In this document: positions 52,136-61,228 of the stretch, one piece after another
Layout of the letters: every line of letters starts with the position of its first letter
Numbering within the stretch: position 1 is the stretch's first letter
Source of the DNA: Georgenia ruanii
GTDB lineage: Bacteria > Actinomycetota > Actinomycetes > Actinomycetales > Actinomycetaceae
Reading direction: 5' to 3'
Assembly (NCBI RefSeq): GCF_009193175.1
Contig: NZ_VUKE01000004.1
Coordinates: forward strand, 124,001-188,000
DNA length: 64,000 nt
Notes under the pieces: model-generated
Told to the model about the DNA's origin: nothing
Database searches by the model: none
The model's input: the letters and a program-made list of their open reading frames with translations, nothing else
Position numbers and translations under genes: made by a program

Positions 52136-52774
52136 TTAGAGCGCGACCGCGAGGACGGCGAGGGCAATCGTGCCGCCGAGCAGCACGACGACCACGGTGT
52201 TGACCCGGGCCTGCGGCGCGTCGGCCCCGCGCGCCCCGGCGTCGGGCGCCCCGACGGCGCGTTCCGCAGCGTGCGGTGGCGCCCCGGCGGAGGCCCTCGC
52301 CGCCCGACGGGCCCGCCGGTCCTCGACGACGGCGCCGACGGCCGCCGCGTCCCCGGGGTGCCGCACCCGGCCGGTGCCCTCGAAGAGCCGGTCGGGGAGG
52401 TGCTCGGCCCGCCGCTGGCTGCGCGCACGCCCGACGCCCGCCCGCGCGGGCGCCGCCCATCCGTTCACCGCGCCCCGCGAAGTGACCAGCCGCAACCCCC
52501 AGCGGGTCTCGACCCGGTCGATCGCGCCCCACGGCACCTCGACGGTGCGCAGGACGTTGGTGAGCACCACGCCGTCGTCGCCCACCTCGACCGAGGGCCG
52601 CCAGAACACCGCCCAGCCGAAGACCGCCATCGCCAGCGGGATCGCGCCGTAGCGCACCACCTCGCCGATCCCGCCGTTGGCGCCGAGGGCGGCCAGCACG
52701 ACGGCGGCCACCGCCCAGGTGATGACCGCGTACACGCGCGCGGAGGTCGTTCGGAAGACGATGGTCGGGCCCAC
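52136..52774 (-). CDS. PH-domain-containing membrane protein
   Basis: A 212-residue protein. Two N-terminal helices (VYAVITWAVAAVVLAALG, RYGAIPLAMAVFGWAVFW) precede a short bacterial PH-like segment (PSVEVGDDGVVLTNVLRTVEVPWGAIDRVETRWGLRLVTSRG), then a charged Ala/Arg-rich region and a C-terminal helix (VNTVVVVLLGGTIALAVLAVAL). This is the bPH_6-type arrangement. The function is unknown. The GTG at 52774 has GAGGA upstream, and the upstream ATG at 52855 precedes unlikely sequence. Convergent with the lipoprotein gene (15 bp apart). Confidence 0.78.
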   Translation of the reverse strand: MGPTIVFRTTSARVYAVITWAVAAVVLAALGANGGIGEVVRYGAIPLAMAVFGWAVFWRPSVEVGDDGVVLTNVLRTVEVPWGAIDRVETRWGLRLVTSRGAVNGWAAPARAGVGRARSQRRAEHLPDRLFEGTGRVRHPGDAAAVGAVVEDRRARRAARASAGAPPHAAERAVGAPDAGARGADAPQARVNTVVVVLLGGTIALAVLAVAL

Positions 52775-52889
52775 CGGCCCATCCTCGCCGATCTCGCCGG
52801 GCCGCGCCGGAATCGCCCCGCGCGCCGCCCCTCCCGCGCGTGAGCCCACGCACACCGGCTAGGGGTGACGCAATGCGGGGGTCGACCGG

Positions 52890-52895
52890 TAGAAT
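52890..52895 (+). promoter_or_regulatory. -10 element TAGAAT of typA
   Basis: TAGAAT lies 100 bp before the typA ATG and matches the housekeeping -10. The leader contains short hairpins and a two-codon ATG-AAA-TGA just upstream of the start. Confidence 0.5.
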
Positions 52896-52994
52896 TGCGG
52901 TTTGGCGCCGGACTATCCGGCACCGGGCCCGCGGGCAGCGAACCTCCTGCCGTCGGCGGTCGGCCCCTCATCTTCGATGAAATGAGCTCTGCGT

Positions 52995-54914
52995 ATGCCT
53001 GTGCGCTCTGATCTGCGCAACGTCGCGATCGTCGCCCACGTCGACCACGGCAAGACCACCCTGGTGGACGCCATGCTGTGGCAGTCCGGCGCCTTTGGCG
53101 AGCACCAGCACGTCGACGAGCGGGCCATGGACTCCGGCGACCTCGAGCGCGAGAAGGGCATCACCATCCTCGCGAAGAACACCGCGGTGCACTACCGCGG
53201 CCCGGCCGCCCAGCGCGCCGGCCTCGAGGATGGGCTGGTCATCAACGTCGTCGACACCCCCGGCCACGCCGACTTCGGCGGCGAGGTCGAGCGGGCGCTG
53301 AGCATGGTTGACGGCGTCGTGCTGCTCGTGGACGCCTCCGAGGGCCCGCTGCCGCAGACCCGGTTCGTGCTGCGCAAGGCGCTGGCCGCCAAGCTGCCCG
53401 TCGTGCTCGTCGTCAACAAGGTCGACCGGCCCGACTCGCGCATCACCGAGGTCGTCTCCGAGGCCCAGGACCTGCTCCTGGGCCTGGCCTCCGATCTCGC
53501 CGACGAGGTGCCCGACCTCGACCTCGACGCCATCCTCGACGTCCTGGTCGTCTACGCCTCCGCCAAGGCCCGCCGCGCCAGCCTCACCCAGCCCGCCGAC
53601 GGCACGCTGCCGGACAGCGAGGACCTCGAGCCGCTGTTCGAGACGATCATCGAGAAGATCCCCGCGCCGTCCTACGACGAGGGCGCGCCGCTGCAGGCGC
53701 ACGTGACCAACCTCGACGCCTCCCCGTTCCTGGGGCGCCTCGCGCTGCTGCGCATCCACAACGGCGAGCTGCACAAGGGCCAGACCGTGGCCTGGGCCCG
53801 GCACGACGGCACCATGAAGAACGTGCGCATCTCCGAGCTGCTGCGCACCGAGGCGCTGGACCGGGTGCCCGCCGAGAGCGCGGCCGCGGGCGACATCGTC
53901 GCCGTCGCCGGCATCGAGGACATCACCATCGGCGAGTCGCTGGTCGACCCCGAGGACCCCCGCCCGCTGCCGCTCATCACGGTCGACGACCCGGCGATCT
54001 CCATGACCATCGGAATCAACACCTCCCCGCTGGCCGGCCGGGTCAAGGGCCACAAGCTCACCGCCCGCCAGGTCAAGGACCGCCTCGACCGCGAGCTCAT
54101 CGGCAACGTCTCCCTCAAGGTGCTGCCCACCGACCGCCCGGACGCCTGGGAGGTCCAGGGGCGTGGCGAGCTGGCGCTGGCCATCCTCGTCGAGCAGATG
54201 CGCCGCGAGGGCTTCGAGCTCACGGTCGGCAAGCCGCAGGTGGTCACCCGCACCATCGACGGCAAGAAGCACGAGCCGATGGAGCGCATGACCATCGACG
54301 TGCCCGAGGAGTACCTCGGCACGGTCACCCAGCTCATGGCCCAGCGCAAGGGCCGCATGGAGACGATGTCCAACCACGGCACCGGGTGGGTGCGCATGGA
54401 GTTCGTCGTCCCCTCCCGCGGCCTCATCGGCTTCCGCACGCGGTTCCTCACCGAGACCCGCGGCACCGGTATCGCCTCCTCGATCCACGAGGGCTACGAG
54501 CCGTGGCAGGGCCCGATCGACATGCGCGCGACCGGCTCGATGGTCGCCGACCGGGCGGGGGCCGTGACCCCCTTCGCCATGATCAAGCTCCAGGAGCGCG
54601 GCTCGTTCTTCGTCGAGCCCACCTCCGAGGTGTACGAGGGCCAGGTCGTCGGCGAGAACCCGCGCAACGAGGACATGGACGTCAACATCACCAAGGAGAA
54701 GCAGCTCACCAACATGCGCTCCTCCACCGCGGACAACTTCGAGAGCCTCGTGCCGCCGCGCAAGCTCACCCTCGAGGAGTCCCTGGAGTTCGCCGCCGAG
54801 GACGAGTGCGTCGAGGTCACCCCCGAGACCGTGCGGATCCGCAAGGTCATCCTCGACGCCAACGAGCGCTACAAGGCCGCGTCCCGCAACCGCCGGGCCG
54901 CCGCCGCGGTGTGA
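52995..54914 (+). CDS. typA: Translational GTPase TypA/BipA
   Basis: A 639-residue EF-G-like GTPase that assists 50S assembly and stress survival. G1 is [19 protein letters not shown]2 around [16 protein letters not shown]3 [19 protein letters not shown]4 [11 protein letters not shown] and G5 VYASAKA. Domains II, III and V follow, with the BipA C-terminal domain ([18 protein letters not shown]...[30 protein letters not shown]). The ATG at 52995 is decided by homology from [19 protein letters not shown]; the RBS is weak. The stop lies in a 25-26-bp repeat. Confidence 0.97.
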   Translation: MPVRSDLRNVAIVAHVDHGKTTLVDAMLWQSGAFGEHQHVDERAMDSGDLEREKGITILAKNTAVHYRGPAAQRAGLEDGLVINVVDTPGHADFGGEVERALSMVDGVVLLVDASEGPLPQTRFVLRKALAAKLPVVLVVNKVDRPDSRITEVVSEAQDLLLGLASDLADEVPDLDLDAILDVLVVYASAKARRASLTQPADGTLPDSEDLEPLFETIIEKIPAPSYDEGAPLQAHVTNLDASPFLGRLALLRIHNGELHKGQTVAWARHDGTMKNVRISELLRTEALDRVPAESAAAGDIVAVAGIEDITIGESLVDPEDPRPLPLITVDDPAISMTIGINTSPLAGRVKGHKLTARQVKDRLDRELIGNVSLKVLPTDRPDAWEVQGRGELALAILVEQMRREGFELTVGKPQVVTRTIDGKKHEPMERMTIDVPEEYLGTVTQLMAQRKGRMETMSNHGTGWVRMEFVVPSRGLIGFRTRFLTETRGTGIASSIHEGYEPWQGPIDMRATGSMVADRAGAVTPFAMIKLQERGSFFVEPTSEVYEGQVVGENPRNEDMDVNITKEKQLTNMRSSTADNFESLVPPRKLTLEESLEFAAEDECVEVTPETVRIRKVILDANERYKAASRNRRAAAAV

Positions 54915-54970
54915 CGCCGCGCGTGCCGTCCACGGTCTGACGCCGTGCGCGCCGCCGCCGTCTGACGGCG
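54909..54970. repeat. 25-26-bp repeat re-iterating the typA stop region
   Basis: G-T-(G/C)-TGACG(C/G)CG units place TGA at 54912, 54938 and 54963; the typA stop is the first. Copies are imperfect (TGACGCCGCGCGTGCCGTCC, TGACGCCGTGCGCGCC, TGACGGCGTCG). Confidence 0.7.
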
Positions 54971-55006
54971 TCGACCGCGACCACCGCGAGGGCGGCCGAC
55001 ACGTCC

Positions 55007-55045
55007 CGAGAGGCCAGGTCCCACACCCGTGGGCCTGGCCTCTCG
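55007..55045. terminator. Terminator after typA
   Basis: CGAGAGGCCAGG-T-CCCAC / GTGGG-CCTGGCCTCTCG forms a 17-bp stem with one bulged T and loop ACCC. Confidence 0.85.
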
Positions 55046-55108
55046 GCCTCGGGGGACGACGACGCGCGTTTCGCTGGCGGGGTCGGGGGAAGCGGTCATC
55101 ATGGAGCC

Positions 55109-56278
55109 ATGGCGTCGACACTGAGCACCAAAGAGGCTGAGCCGCCGACCGGCGGGGTGCTGGGGGCGTTCGCGCACCCCGACGACGAGACGATCACCGC
55201 CGGCGGCCTCCTCGCCTCCGCCGCCCGGGTCGGCCTGCCGACCACGGTTGTCGTCGGCACGCGGGGGGAGCGGGGCCAGGTCATCCCGCTGGACCTCGTC
55301 CACCTCGACGGCGACCCCGCGGGCCTGGCCCACCAGCGCGCCCGCGAGCTCGCCCGCGCCTGCTCGGCGCTGGGGGTCCGCAGCCACTACTTCCTCGACG
55401 AGGTGCCGGGCCTCGCCGCCCGCCGGCCGGCCCGGTTCACCGACTCCGGCATGGTCTGGGTGCGCCCGGGCGTCGCCGGCCCGGTGCCCGAGGCCGGCCC
55501 GGACGCCCTGAGCGCCGTCCCGGTCGAGGTCCCCGCCCGCCTGCTCGCCGCCCGCCTGCGCGTGGAGCGGCCCCAGGTGGTCATCACCGAGGACCCGCGA
55601 GGCGGGTACGGCCACCCCGACCACGTCCACATGCACCAGATCGCCATGCGGGCCGTCGAGCTGGCCAACGAGGCCGGCGAGGTCGATGACGCCGACGACC
55701 CGCTGGCCGGGCTCGAGCCCTGGCGCGTGCCGGTGGTGGTCTGGGTCGTCGCCCGCGAGGACCGCTACCGGGAGTCGTTGCGGTGGCTGGCGGACAAGCT
55801 CACTCACGCGCCGCAGTTCGGTACCCGTGGTGACGTCCTGGCCACCTTGCCCCCCACCACCGAGCTGCCGACGTTCGTCTTCCCGCCCGAGAAGGTCGAC
55901 GTCGTGGTGGACTTCGCCGCCGTGCTGCCGGCCGTGGTCTCGGCGCTGCGCGCGCACCGCAGTCAGCTCCAGGACGTCCAGCACGAGGAGGTGGCGCGGC
56001 GCGACCAGCCCGCCCGCGGCTGGTTCGCCGTCGCCAACGGGCTGCTGCTGCCCCTGCTCGGCTCCACCGGCCTGTACCTGGTGCCGGGGTTCGACCGGGT
56101 CGGCGACCTCTACGTCGCCCCCGTGCACCACAGCGTCACCGAGAAGATTCCCGTGCTGGAGCGCTACAGCCTGGCGGGCACGTTCGGCCTGGCCCGTCTC
56201 GACGTGCGGGACCGGCTCGGCGACACGCGGGGCACCGACCGCCTCGCCGCCTTCCTCGGGGTGAAGATCGTTCCATGA
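55109..56278 (+). CDS. mshB: MshB-like PIG-L deacetylase (mycothiol biosynthesis)
   Basis: A 389-residue PIG-L/LmbE zinc deacetylase. Zinc ligands are in GAFAHPDDETITAGGLLA and GGYGHPDHVHMHQIAMRA; FTDSGMVW and VVVWVVARE resemble MshB, which deacetylates GlcNAc-inositol to give the mycothiol precursor. It is about 85 residues longer than mycobacterial MshB, with the extra at the C-terminus. Its place next to typA and before a small membrane protein matches mycobacterial mshB. ATG 55109 has GGAG four bases upstream; another ATG lies at 55101 out of frame. Deacetylase specificity is inferred. Confidence 0.88.
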   Translation: MASTLSTKEAEPPTGGVLGAFAHPDDETITAGGLLASAARVGLPTTVVVGTRGERGQVIPLDLVHLDGDPAGLAHQRARELARACSALGVRSHYFLDEVPGLAARRPARFTDSGMVWVRPGVAGPVPEAGPDALSAVPVEVPARLLAARLRVERPQVVITEDPRGGYGHPDHVHMHQIAMRAVELANEAGEVDDADDPLAGLEPWRVPVVVWVVAREDRYRESLRWLADKLTHAPQFGTRGDVLATLPPTTELPTFVFPPEKVDVVVDFAAVLPAVVSALRAHRSQLQDVQHEEVARRDQPARGWFAVANGLLLPLLGSTGLYLVPGFDRVGDLYVAPVHHSVTEKIPVLERYSLAGTFGLARLDVRDRLGDTRGTDRLAAFLGVKIVP

Positions 56279-56685
56279 GGAGTCGGGACCGCTCGGGCGT
56301 CGCAGTCGGCGTCGCGGCGGTGGTGCTGCTCGGCGTCGTCGTCGCCGGCTGCGGGACGATGCTGCACCGCTGGGAGCTTGGCGGCGTGCCGCTCGGGGTG
56401 GTGCTGGCCCTGCTCATGGTGCTGGTGGGCGGCGTCGTGGCCCGCGCGCTGATGGACATGGGCGGAGTGGTCCTCTACGGCCTCGCGGCCATCGTCACCA
56501 GCCAGGTGATGACGTTCTTCGGTCCCGGCGGCGACGTGCTTGTGCCCTCCGGGGCGCCGAGCCCCGTGTGGCTCCTCGGGCTGCCGGTCGCGGTGGCCCT
56601 GGCGGCCGCGACACCGCGGGCCTGGTATGCCGACCTCCCGGCGGGCGTGCGCCACCATCGCCGGCGCCGTGGCACCCATGAGTGA
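56275..56685 (+). CDS. Small multi-pass membrane protein downstream of mshB
   Basis: A 136-residue protein with about four membrane helices (SGVAVGVAAVVLLGVVVAGCG, LGVVLALLMVLVGGVVARALM, VLYGLAAIVTSQVMTFFG, VWLLGLPVAVALAAATPRA) and a basic C-terminus (RHHRRRRGTHE). It matches the position of the conserved membrane protein after mshB in actinobacteria. No function is known. The start overlaps the mshB stop (ATGA). The tail overlaps the next gene by 8 bases. Confidence 0.8.
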   Translation: MRSRDRSGVAVGVAAVVLLGVVVAGCGTMLHRWELGGVPLGVVLALLMVLVGGVVARALMDMGGVVLYGLAAIVTSQVMTFFGPGGDVLVPSGAPSPVWLLGLPVAVALAAATPRAWYADLPAGVRHHRRRRGTHE

Positions 56686-57196
56686 GGGCGCGGCGGTCGC
56701 CCCCGATCCCGAGGAGCTGGTGGAGCGCTACCGGGCGGCGATGGGCCGGCTCGCCGGGGGAGTGACCGTCGTGTCCGTGCGCGCCGGACAGGTGGATCTC
56801 GCCATGACCGCGACGGCGGTTGCGTCGGTCTCGCTGCGCCCGCCGATGGTGCTGTTCTGCGTGTACTCCGACGCGCGGCTGCGCGAGGCGCTCGACGAGG
56901 TCGACACGTGGGCCATCAGCCTCGTCGACGCGGACGCCCGGGTGGCCGCGGAGCGCCTGGCGATGCCGGGGCGGCCCACCATGGGCCAGCTCATCGGGGT
57001 GCAGCACCACCGCGGAGCGCTGTCCGGCGCCGCCCTCGTCGACGGCGCGCAGGGGTGGCTCGAGTGCCGGACCGCCTGGATCAAGACCGCCGGCGACCAT
57101 GACGTCGTCGTCGGCGAGGTCCTGGACGCCACCCTCGGTGCCACCGGGACCGGGGCGCTGGTGCACTACCTGGGACGGATCCGGCCACTGTCCTGA
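56678..57196 (+). CDS. Flavin reductase-like domain protein
   Basis: A 172-residue FMN-binding split-barrel protein. YRAAMGRLAGGVTVVSVRAGQVDLAMTATAVASVSLRPPMVLFCVYSDARLREALDEVDTWAISLVDADARVAAERLA is the flavin-reductase pattern, ending HDVVVGEVLDATLGATGTGALVHYLGRIRPL. Such proteins supply reduced flavin to two-component monooxygenases; no such partner is nearby. ATG 56678 overlaps the membrane-protein stop, so translation is coupled. Confidence 0.9.
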   Translation: MSEGAAVAPDPEELVERYRAAMGRLAGGVTVVSVRAGQVDLAMTATAVASVSLRPPMVLFCVYSDARLREALDEVDTWAISLVDADARVAAERLAMPGRPTMGQLIGVQHHRGALSGAALVDGAQGWLECRTAWIKTAGDHDVVVGEVLDATLGATGTGALVHYLGRIRPLS

Positions 57197-57646
57197 GCTG
57201 TGGGGCTGGCGGTGTGGCACCCGGGATCGGTGCTGCCCGCGCGATGGCGCTGGGCCCCGCCCGTGAGGTCCGGGCGCCCGAGCAGCCGGGCCGTGCCATG
57301 CGGACGGCCCACGTGGCGCCGCCCGTGCACCCAGACCGGGAGTGGGCGCCCCGCGATCGATGGGTAGAGAACGACAGGCATTGCCTGCCGAGGTTTACCC
57401 ATCGACCCGAGCCGTACGTTCGCGGCGTCGGCGCGCCGCGTCGATCGACGGCCACGACCCGTGCGGCCTCGTGTGGCGAGCGTCACCGTCGGCCGCCCCG
57501 GACGCAGACACGCCCGGTTCCGCGCTGAGCGATCAGTTGGTCACAGATTGGTGAAAAAGCCCGTCCGCACGGGTAAGGCGGGCGAAGCGTTGCTTACCAT
57601 GCTGAAGTCGTGCGCCCGGCGCGACGGGGAAGAGGAACATCAGCTC
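57197..57646. other. Gene-free stretch upstream of the VanW-family gene
   Basis: 450 bp with a 49-base structured dyad (57357-57405) and a second small inverted repeat near GTCGATCGAC (57437-57450 region). An in-frame upstream extension of the VanW gene exists from 57461 but its composition is not that of a conserved domain. No separate gene is seen. Confidence 0.55.
57357..57405. promoter_or_regulatory. 49-base nested hairpin or operator dyad
   Basis: Outer arms TCGATGGGTA / TACCCATCGA are perfect (57357-57366 and 57396-57405), AAC/GTT can add pairs, and an inner stem CAGGCA-T-TGCCTG (57375-57387) is nested. It lies 160 bp after the flavin reductase stop and 240 bp before the VanW start. 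It could be an RNA structure or a large operator. Confidence 0.5.
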
Positions 57647-60397
57647 GTGGCACAGGATTCAATGCCCGGCCGACACGGCACGCCTTCAGAGGAACCGTTC
57701 GACGGAGAGAACGGCACCGTCCCTGACCAGCCCGCCGGTCCTGGACTGAACGATCTCGACGCGGTGCTGTCCGCTCGCCGTTCACACGATACAGCGGACG
57801 TGGACCGTCCGGGGAATGCCAACGGCGACCCGACCGGCGAAACCGACGGCGACGTGGCCCACACCTCCGAGGACGCCGGCGGCACCTCCGACGACCGCAT
57901 CGGCCAGCCGGAGGACGGGCCCTCGGCCTCCGATCCTCTCGATGAGGTCGTGACTGAGCCTGCCGAGCATGCCGATCCCGTCGAGGAGGCTGTGGCCGAG
58001 CGGGTCGATCCCGTCGATGAGGCTGTGGCCGAGCCCGTCGAATCTGTCGATGAGGTCGTAGCCGAGCACGGCGAACCTGTCGATGAGGTCGTGACCTTCG
58101 AGCGCGCCGAGCCTGTCGCCGAGTCGGCGGCGGCCGAGCACGCCGATGAGGTCGCGGCCGAGCCCGTCGAATCTGTCGATGAGGTCGCGGCCGAGCACGC
58201 CGATGAGGTCGCGGCCGAGCCCGCCGAGCCTCTCGATGAGGCCGTGGCCCCTGAGCGCCCCGAGCCTGCCGCCGAGTCCCCGGCTGTCGAGCCGGAGGCC
58301 GTGGCCGAACCAGCGGTCGCCGAGCCGGAGGCCGTGGCCGAACCAGCGGTCGCCGAGCCCCTCGAGCGCGCCGGCGCCGAGGATTCCGCGTCGTCGGGGG
58401 ACGAGACGCAGGTTCTTCCCGTCGCCACCGAGACCGCGGCGGCTGCCGCTGCCGCGGACGACACGACGGCGGTGTCGGCCGCCGCCGCGCAGCACGAGAC
58501 CGCCGTCGTGCCGCCGACCGCCGCACCGGACGAGACCGTCGCGAACCCGGCTCCGGAGCCGCCGGCCCCCGCCGCCGCGACGCCGACGGAGCGGCTCAAC
58601 CCCGTGGAGGACGACCCCATGCCGTCTGCCTCACCGCTGCTGCAGTTCCCGGCCGCGCCGGCCCAGGCGCCCCGCACCAGCCGCAAGCGCGGCCTGACCG
58701 TCGCCGCGATCATCGTGGCGGTCGCCGCCGTCGCCTACGGGGTGGGCGCGTGGTTCGTCGGGGACAGGGTGCCCAACGGCACCGTCGTGGCCGGCGTGTC
58801 GATCGGCGGCCTGCCCGAGGACGAGGCCCGCCAGCGGCTCACCAGCGGGCTGGAAGACGTCCAGGGCGAGGTCGTGCCCGTGTCGATCGGCGGCGAGAAC
58901 GTCTCCAGCATCGACCCGGCCGCCGTCGACCTCACGCTCGACGCCAACGCCACGCTCGACCCGCTGGTCGGCTTCTCCCTCGACCCGCGCGTCCTGTGGG
59001 GCCACCTCTTCGGTCGCGGCGAGGCCCCGGCCGTGTCCCGCGCTAACGAGGACGCCCTGCACACGGCCCTGGAGACGGCGGCCAGCGAGCTCGACGTCGC
59101 CCCGGTCGAGGGCGCGATCGCCTTCACGGGGGCCACGCCGGAGCCCACCGAGCCCGTCGCGGGCCGATCGGTCGACGTCGACGCCGCCGCGCAGCTCGTG
59201 CTGCGCGAGTGGCTCTCGTCCGAGCGTCCGCTGGAGCTGCCGACCAAGGAGGTCCAGCCGACGGTCGACGCCGCCGCGGTGGACAAGGCCATGACCGAGC
59301 TGGCCGAGCCGCTCGTGTCCGGACCGGTCGCGGTGAGCGTGGAGGACAAGCTCGCGCAGCTGAGCCCGCAGACGCTCGCGGCGCACGCCAGCTTCGTCGG
59401 TCACGACGGCGCCCTCCAGCTGGAGATGGACGGCGAGGGCCTGGCGGAGGCCGTCCAGGAGGCCAACCCGGAGATCGGCGTGGCCGGCGAGGACGCGAAG
59501 ATCATCCTCAACGCCAACGCGGAGCCGCAGATCGTGCCCTCGACCTCCGGTCGCGGCCTGGACCCGAAGGAGCTCGGCCAGGCGGTGGCCACCGCCGGCA
59601 CCTCCACCGACCGCACCGCGACCGTGCAGCTCGTGGACGCCGAGCCGGAGTTCACCACCGAGGACGCCCAGGCCCTCGGCGTCAAGGAGATCATCGCCGA
59701 CTTCTCCACGCCCATGCCGTACGACCCCGTGCGCACCAAGAACCTCGAGGTCGGCACGGCCAAGGTGACCGGCATGCTCGTCAAGCCGGGGGAGGAGTTC
59801 TCCCTCCTCAAGGCGCTCGGCCCGATCACCGCGGCCAACGGGTACGTCTCCTCCGGCGTCGTCGAGGACGGCTTCTCCACCACCGCGCTCGGCGGTGGCC
59901 TCTCGCAGCTGTCCACCAACATGTTCAACGTCGGGCTCATCTCCGGGATGGACGACATTGACCACAAGCCCCACTCGCGCTGGTTCGACCGCTACCCGGC
60001 CGGTCGGGAGGCCACCTTGTGGGAGGGGCAGACCGACCTGGTCTGGCGCAACAACACCGACTACGGGGTCCTCGTCCACGCCTGGGTGGGGAACGGCCGG
60101 GTGCACACCCGGCTGTGGAGCACCAAGGTCTGGGACGTGAAGATCACGTCTTCGGACCACTACAACATCACCCGGCCGACCACCGTCTACAACCCCGCGG
60201 AGAAGTGCATCGCCGAGTCCGGCGGGCAGTACGGCTTCACCGTCACGGTCACCCGCGAGCGCTCGCGCGCCGGGCAGGCGCCCGAGAGCCAGAAGTGGAC
60301 GTGGACGTACCAGCCGTGGAACAAGATCGTCTGCGGCGAGAAGCCGTCACCGCAGTCGGGGCCGAGCCCGAGCCCGTCTCCGTCGGCGGCCGGCTGA
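57647..60397 (+). CDS. VanW-family protein with long acidic repeat N-terminus
   Basis: A 916-residue envelope protein. The first about 340 residues are a disordered acidic region rich in Glu, Ala, Val, Asp and Pro, partly made of near-repeats (VAEPVESVDEV, EPEAVAEPAVA). One transmembrane helix (GLTVAAIIVAVAAVAYGVGAWFVG) follows, then two PG-binding_4-like segments (VSIGGLPEDEARQRL) and a VanW domain (FSTPMPYDPVRTKNLEVGTAKVTGMLVKPGEEFSLL, NGYVSSGVVEDGFSTTALGGGLSQLSTNMFN). The outside end is a Pro/Ser tail. It probably acts at the cell wall; vancomycin resistance is not implied. GTG 57647 has GGAAGAGGAA upstream; an ATG at 57599 is possible. Confidence 0.85.
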   Translation: MAQDSMPGRHGTPSEEPFDGENGTVPDQPAGPGLNDLDAVLSARRSHDTADVDRPGNANGDPTGETDGDVAHTSEDAGGTSDDRIGQPEDGPSASDPLDEVVTEPAEHADPVEEAVAERVDPVDEAVAEPVESVDEVVAEHGEPVDEVVTFERAEPVAESAAAEHADEVAAEPVESVDEVAAEHADEVAAEPAEPLDEAVAPERPEPAAESPAVEPEAVAEPAVAEPEAVAEPAVAEPLERAGAEDSASSGDETQVLPVATETAAAAAAADDTTAVSAAAAQHETAVVPPTAAPDETVANPAPEPPAPAAATPTERLNPVEDDPMPSASPLLQFPAAPAQAPRTSRKRGLTVAAIIVAVAAVAYGVGAWFVGDRVPNGTVVAGVSIGGLPEDEARQRLTSGLEDVQGEVVPVSIGGENVSSIDPAAVDLTLDANATLDPLVGFSLDPRVLWGHLFGRGEAPAVSRANEDALHTALETAASELDVAPVEGAIAFTGATPEPTEPVAGRSVDVDAAAQLVLREWLSSERPLELPTKEVQPTVDAAAVDKAMTELAEPLVSGPVAVSVEDKLAQLSPQTLAAHASFVGHDGALQLEMDGEGLAEAVQEANPEIGVAGEDAKIILNANAEPQIVPSTSGRGLDPKELGQAVATAGTSTDRTATVQLVDAEPEFTTEDAQALGVKEIIADFSTPMPYDPVRTKNLEVGTAKVTGMLVKPGEEFSLLKALGPITAANGYVSSGVVEDGFSTTALGGGLSQLSTNMFNVGLISGMDDIDHKPHSRWFDRYPAGREATLWEGQTDLVWRNNTDYGVLVHAWVGNGRVHTRLWSTKVWDVKITSSDHYNITRPTTVYNPAEKCIAESGGQYGFTVTVTRERSRAGQAPESQKWTWTYQPWNKIVCGEKPSPQSGPSPSPSPSAAG
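58289..58354. repeat. 33-bp perfect tandem repeat in the VanW acidic region
   Basis: Two identical 33-bp units (58289-58321, 58322-58354) encode EPEAVAEPAVA twice. Weaker repeats of about 30-54 bp (GAGGTCGCGGCCGAGC...) occur at about 58010-58240. Confidence 0.95.
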
Positions 60398-60450
60398 CGC
60401 GGCGGTTCCCGAGGGCCGACACGGCGCCGCGCGGGCGCCGGCGCGGTGCG

Positions 60451-60456
60451 TAGGGT
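60451..60456 (+). promoter_or_regulatory. -10 element TAGGGT for a leaderless GNAT transcript
   Basis: TAGGGT ends eight bases before the ATG at 60465 and no ribosome binding site is visible. Confidence 0.5.
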
Positions 60457-60464
60457 GCGGGCTC

Positions 60465-60959
60465 ATGAGCCACATCCGCCCCGCCCGGCCGGAGGACGTG
60501 CCGGTCATCCTCCAGCTCGTCCACGACCTCGCCGTCTACGAGCGTGAGCCCGACGCCGTCAAGGCCACCGCGGAGGGCCTGCGAGACGCGCTGTTCGGGC
60601 CGGCGCCCGCGGTCTTCGCCCACGTGGCCGAGGAGGACGGCGAGGTCCAGGGCTTCGCGCTGTGGTTCCGGAACTTCTCCACCTGGGAGGGCGTGCACGG
60701 GATCTACCTGGAGGACCTCTACGTGCGCCCCGAGGCGCGCGGGCGCGGGCACGGCTCGGCGCTGCTGCGGACCCTCGCGCAGATCGCGGACGAGCGCGGC
60801 TACGCCCGGGTGGAGTGGGCGGTGCTGAACTGGAACGCCCCGTCCATCGGGTTCTACCGCAGCCTGGGCGCCCGGCCGCAGGACGAGTGGACCACCTTCC
60901 GGCTCACCGGTGCCGCGCTGGCCGAGCTCGCCGCCGAGGGCGCCGACGTGCGCGCCTGA
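60465..60959 (+). CDS. GNAT family N-acetyltransferase
   Basis: A 164-residue acetyltransferase. It starts IRPARPEDVPVILQLVHDLAVYEREPDAV, and the acetyl-CoA motif is LYVRPEARGRGHGSALLRTLAQIADERGYARVEWAVLNWNAPSIGFYRSLGARP, as in diamine/spermidine-type or other small-molecule GNATs. The substrate cannot be read. A TAGGGT -10 is spaced for a leaderless mRNA. Convergent with the small SH3-like gene. Confidence 0.92.
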   Translation: MSHIRPARPEDVPVILQLVHDLAVYEREPDAVKATAEGLRDALFGPAPAVFAHVAEEDGEVQGFALWFRNFSTWEGVHGIYLEDLYVRPEARGRGHGSALLRTLAQIADERGYARVEWAVLNWNAPSIGFYRSLGARPQDEWTTFRLTGAALAELAAEGADVRA

Positions 60960-60985
60960 CCGCCGCCGGCCCCCACGCCACGGGG

Positions 60986-61228
60986 TCAGCGCGGCCGCGG
61001 GTCCGCCGCCGGCGGGGGCGGGACGCGCTTGCCCGTGACCATCACGGCCGCCGGGACCGCCACGTCCCCGCGCCGGGTGCGCACGACGACGCCGTCGGGC
61101 CGCACCTCGAGCAGGTCGCCCAGCGCGTCGGAGTAGCCGCCCTCGACCCGATAGCGCACGACGACACGTTCACCCACGCGCCAGCGCAGCCAGGGAAGCG
61201 GGGGTGGGGCGTCGGGGGCGGGCGTCAT
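60986..61228 (-). CDS. Small SH3-like domain protein (stand-alone HAT-associated domain)
   Basis: An 80-residue protein whose core WRVGERVVVRYRVEGGYSDALGDLLEVRPDGVVVRTRRGDVAVPAAVMVTGKRVPPPP matches the small beta domain found at the N-terminus of actinobacterial GNAT proteins called 'histone acetyltransferase'. Here it stands alone, and a complete GNAT gene is convergent 27 bp away, as if a fusion had been split and inverted. ATG 61228 was chosen over 61294 because upstream sequence is low complexity. The RBS is weak. Confidence 0.65.
   Translation of the reverse strand: MTPAPDAPPPLPWLRWRVGERVVVRYRVEGGYSDALGDLLEVRPDGVVVRTRRGDVAVPAAVMVTGKRVPPPPAADPRPR

Noticed and set aside
52977-52985. A two-codon upstream frame ATG-AAA-TGA before typA as a regulatory uORF
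   Set aside because: It is short enough to occur by chance and has no ribosome binding site of its own, so it is only mentioned with the promoter.
58010-58354. Repeats in the VanW gene as CRISPR or mobile DNA
   Set aside because: They are in frame, multiples of three, and encode an acidic repeat region of one protein.
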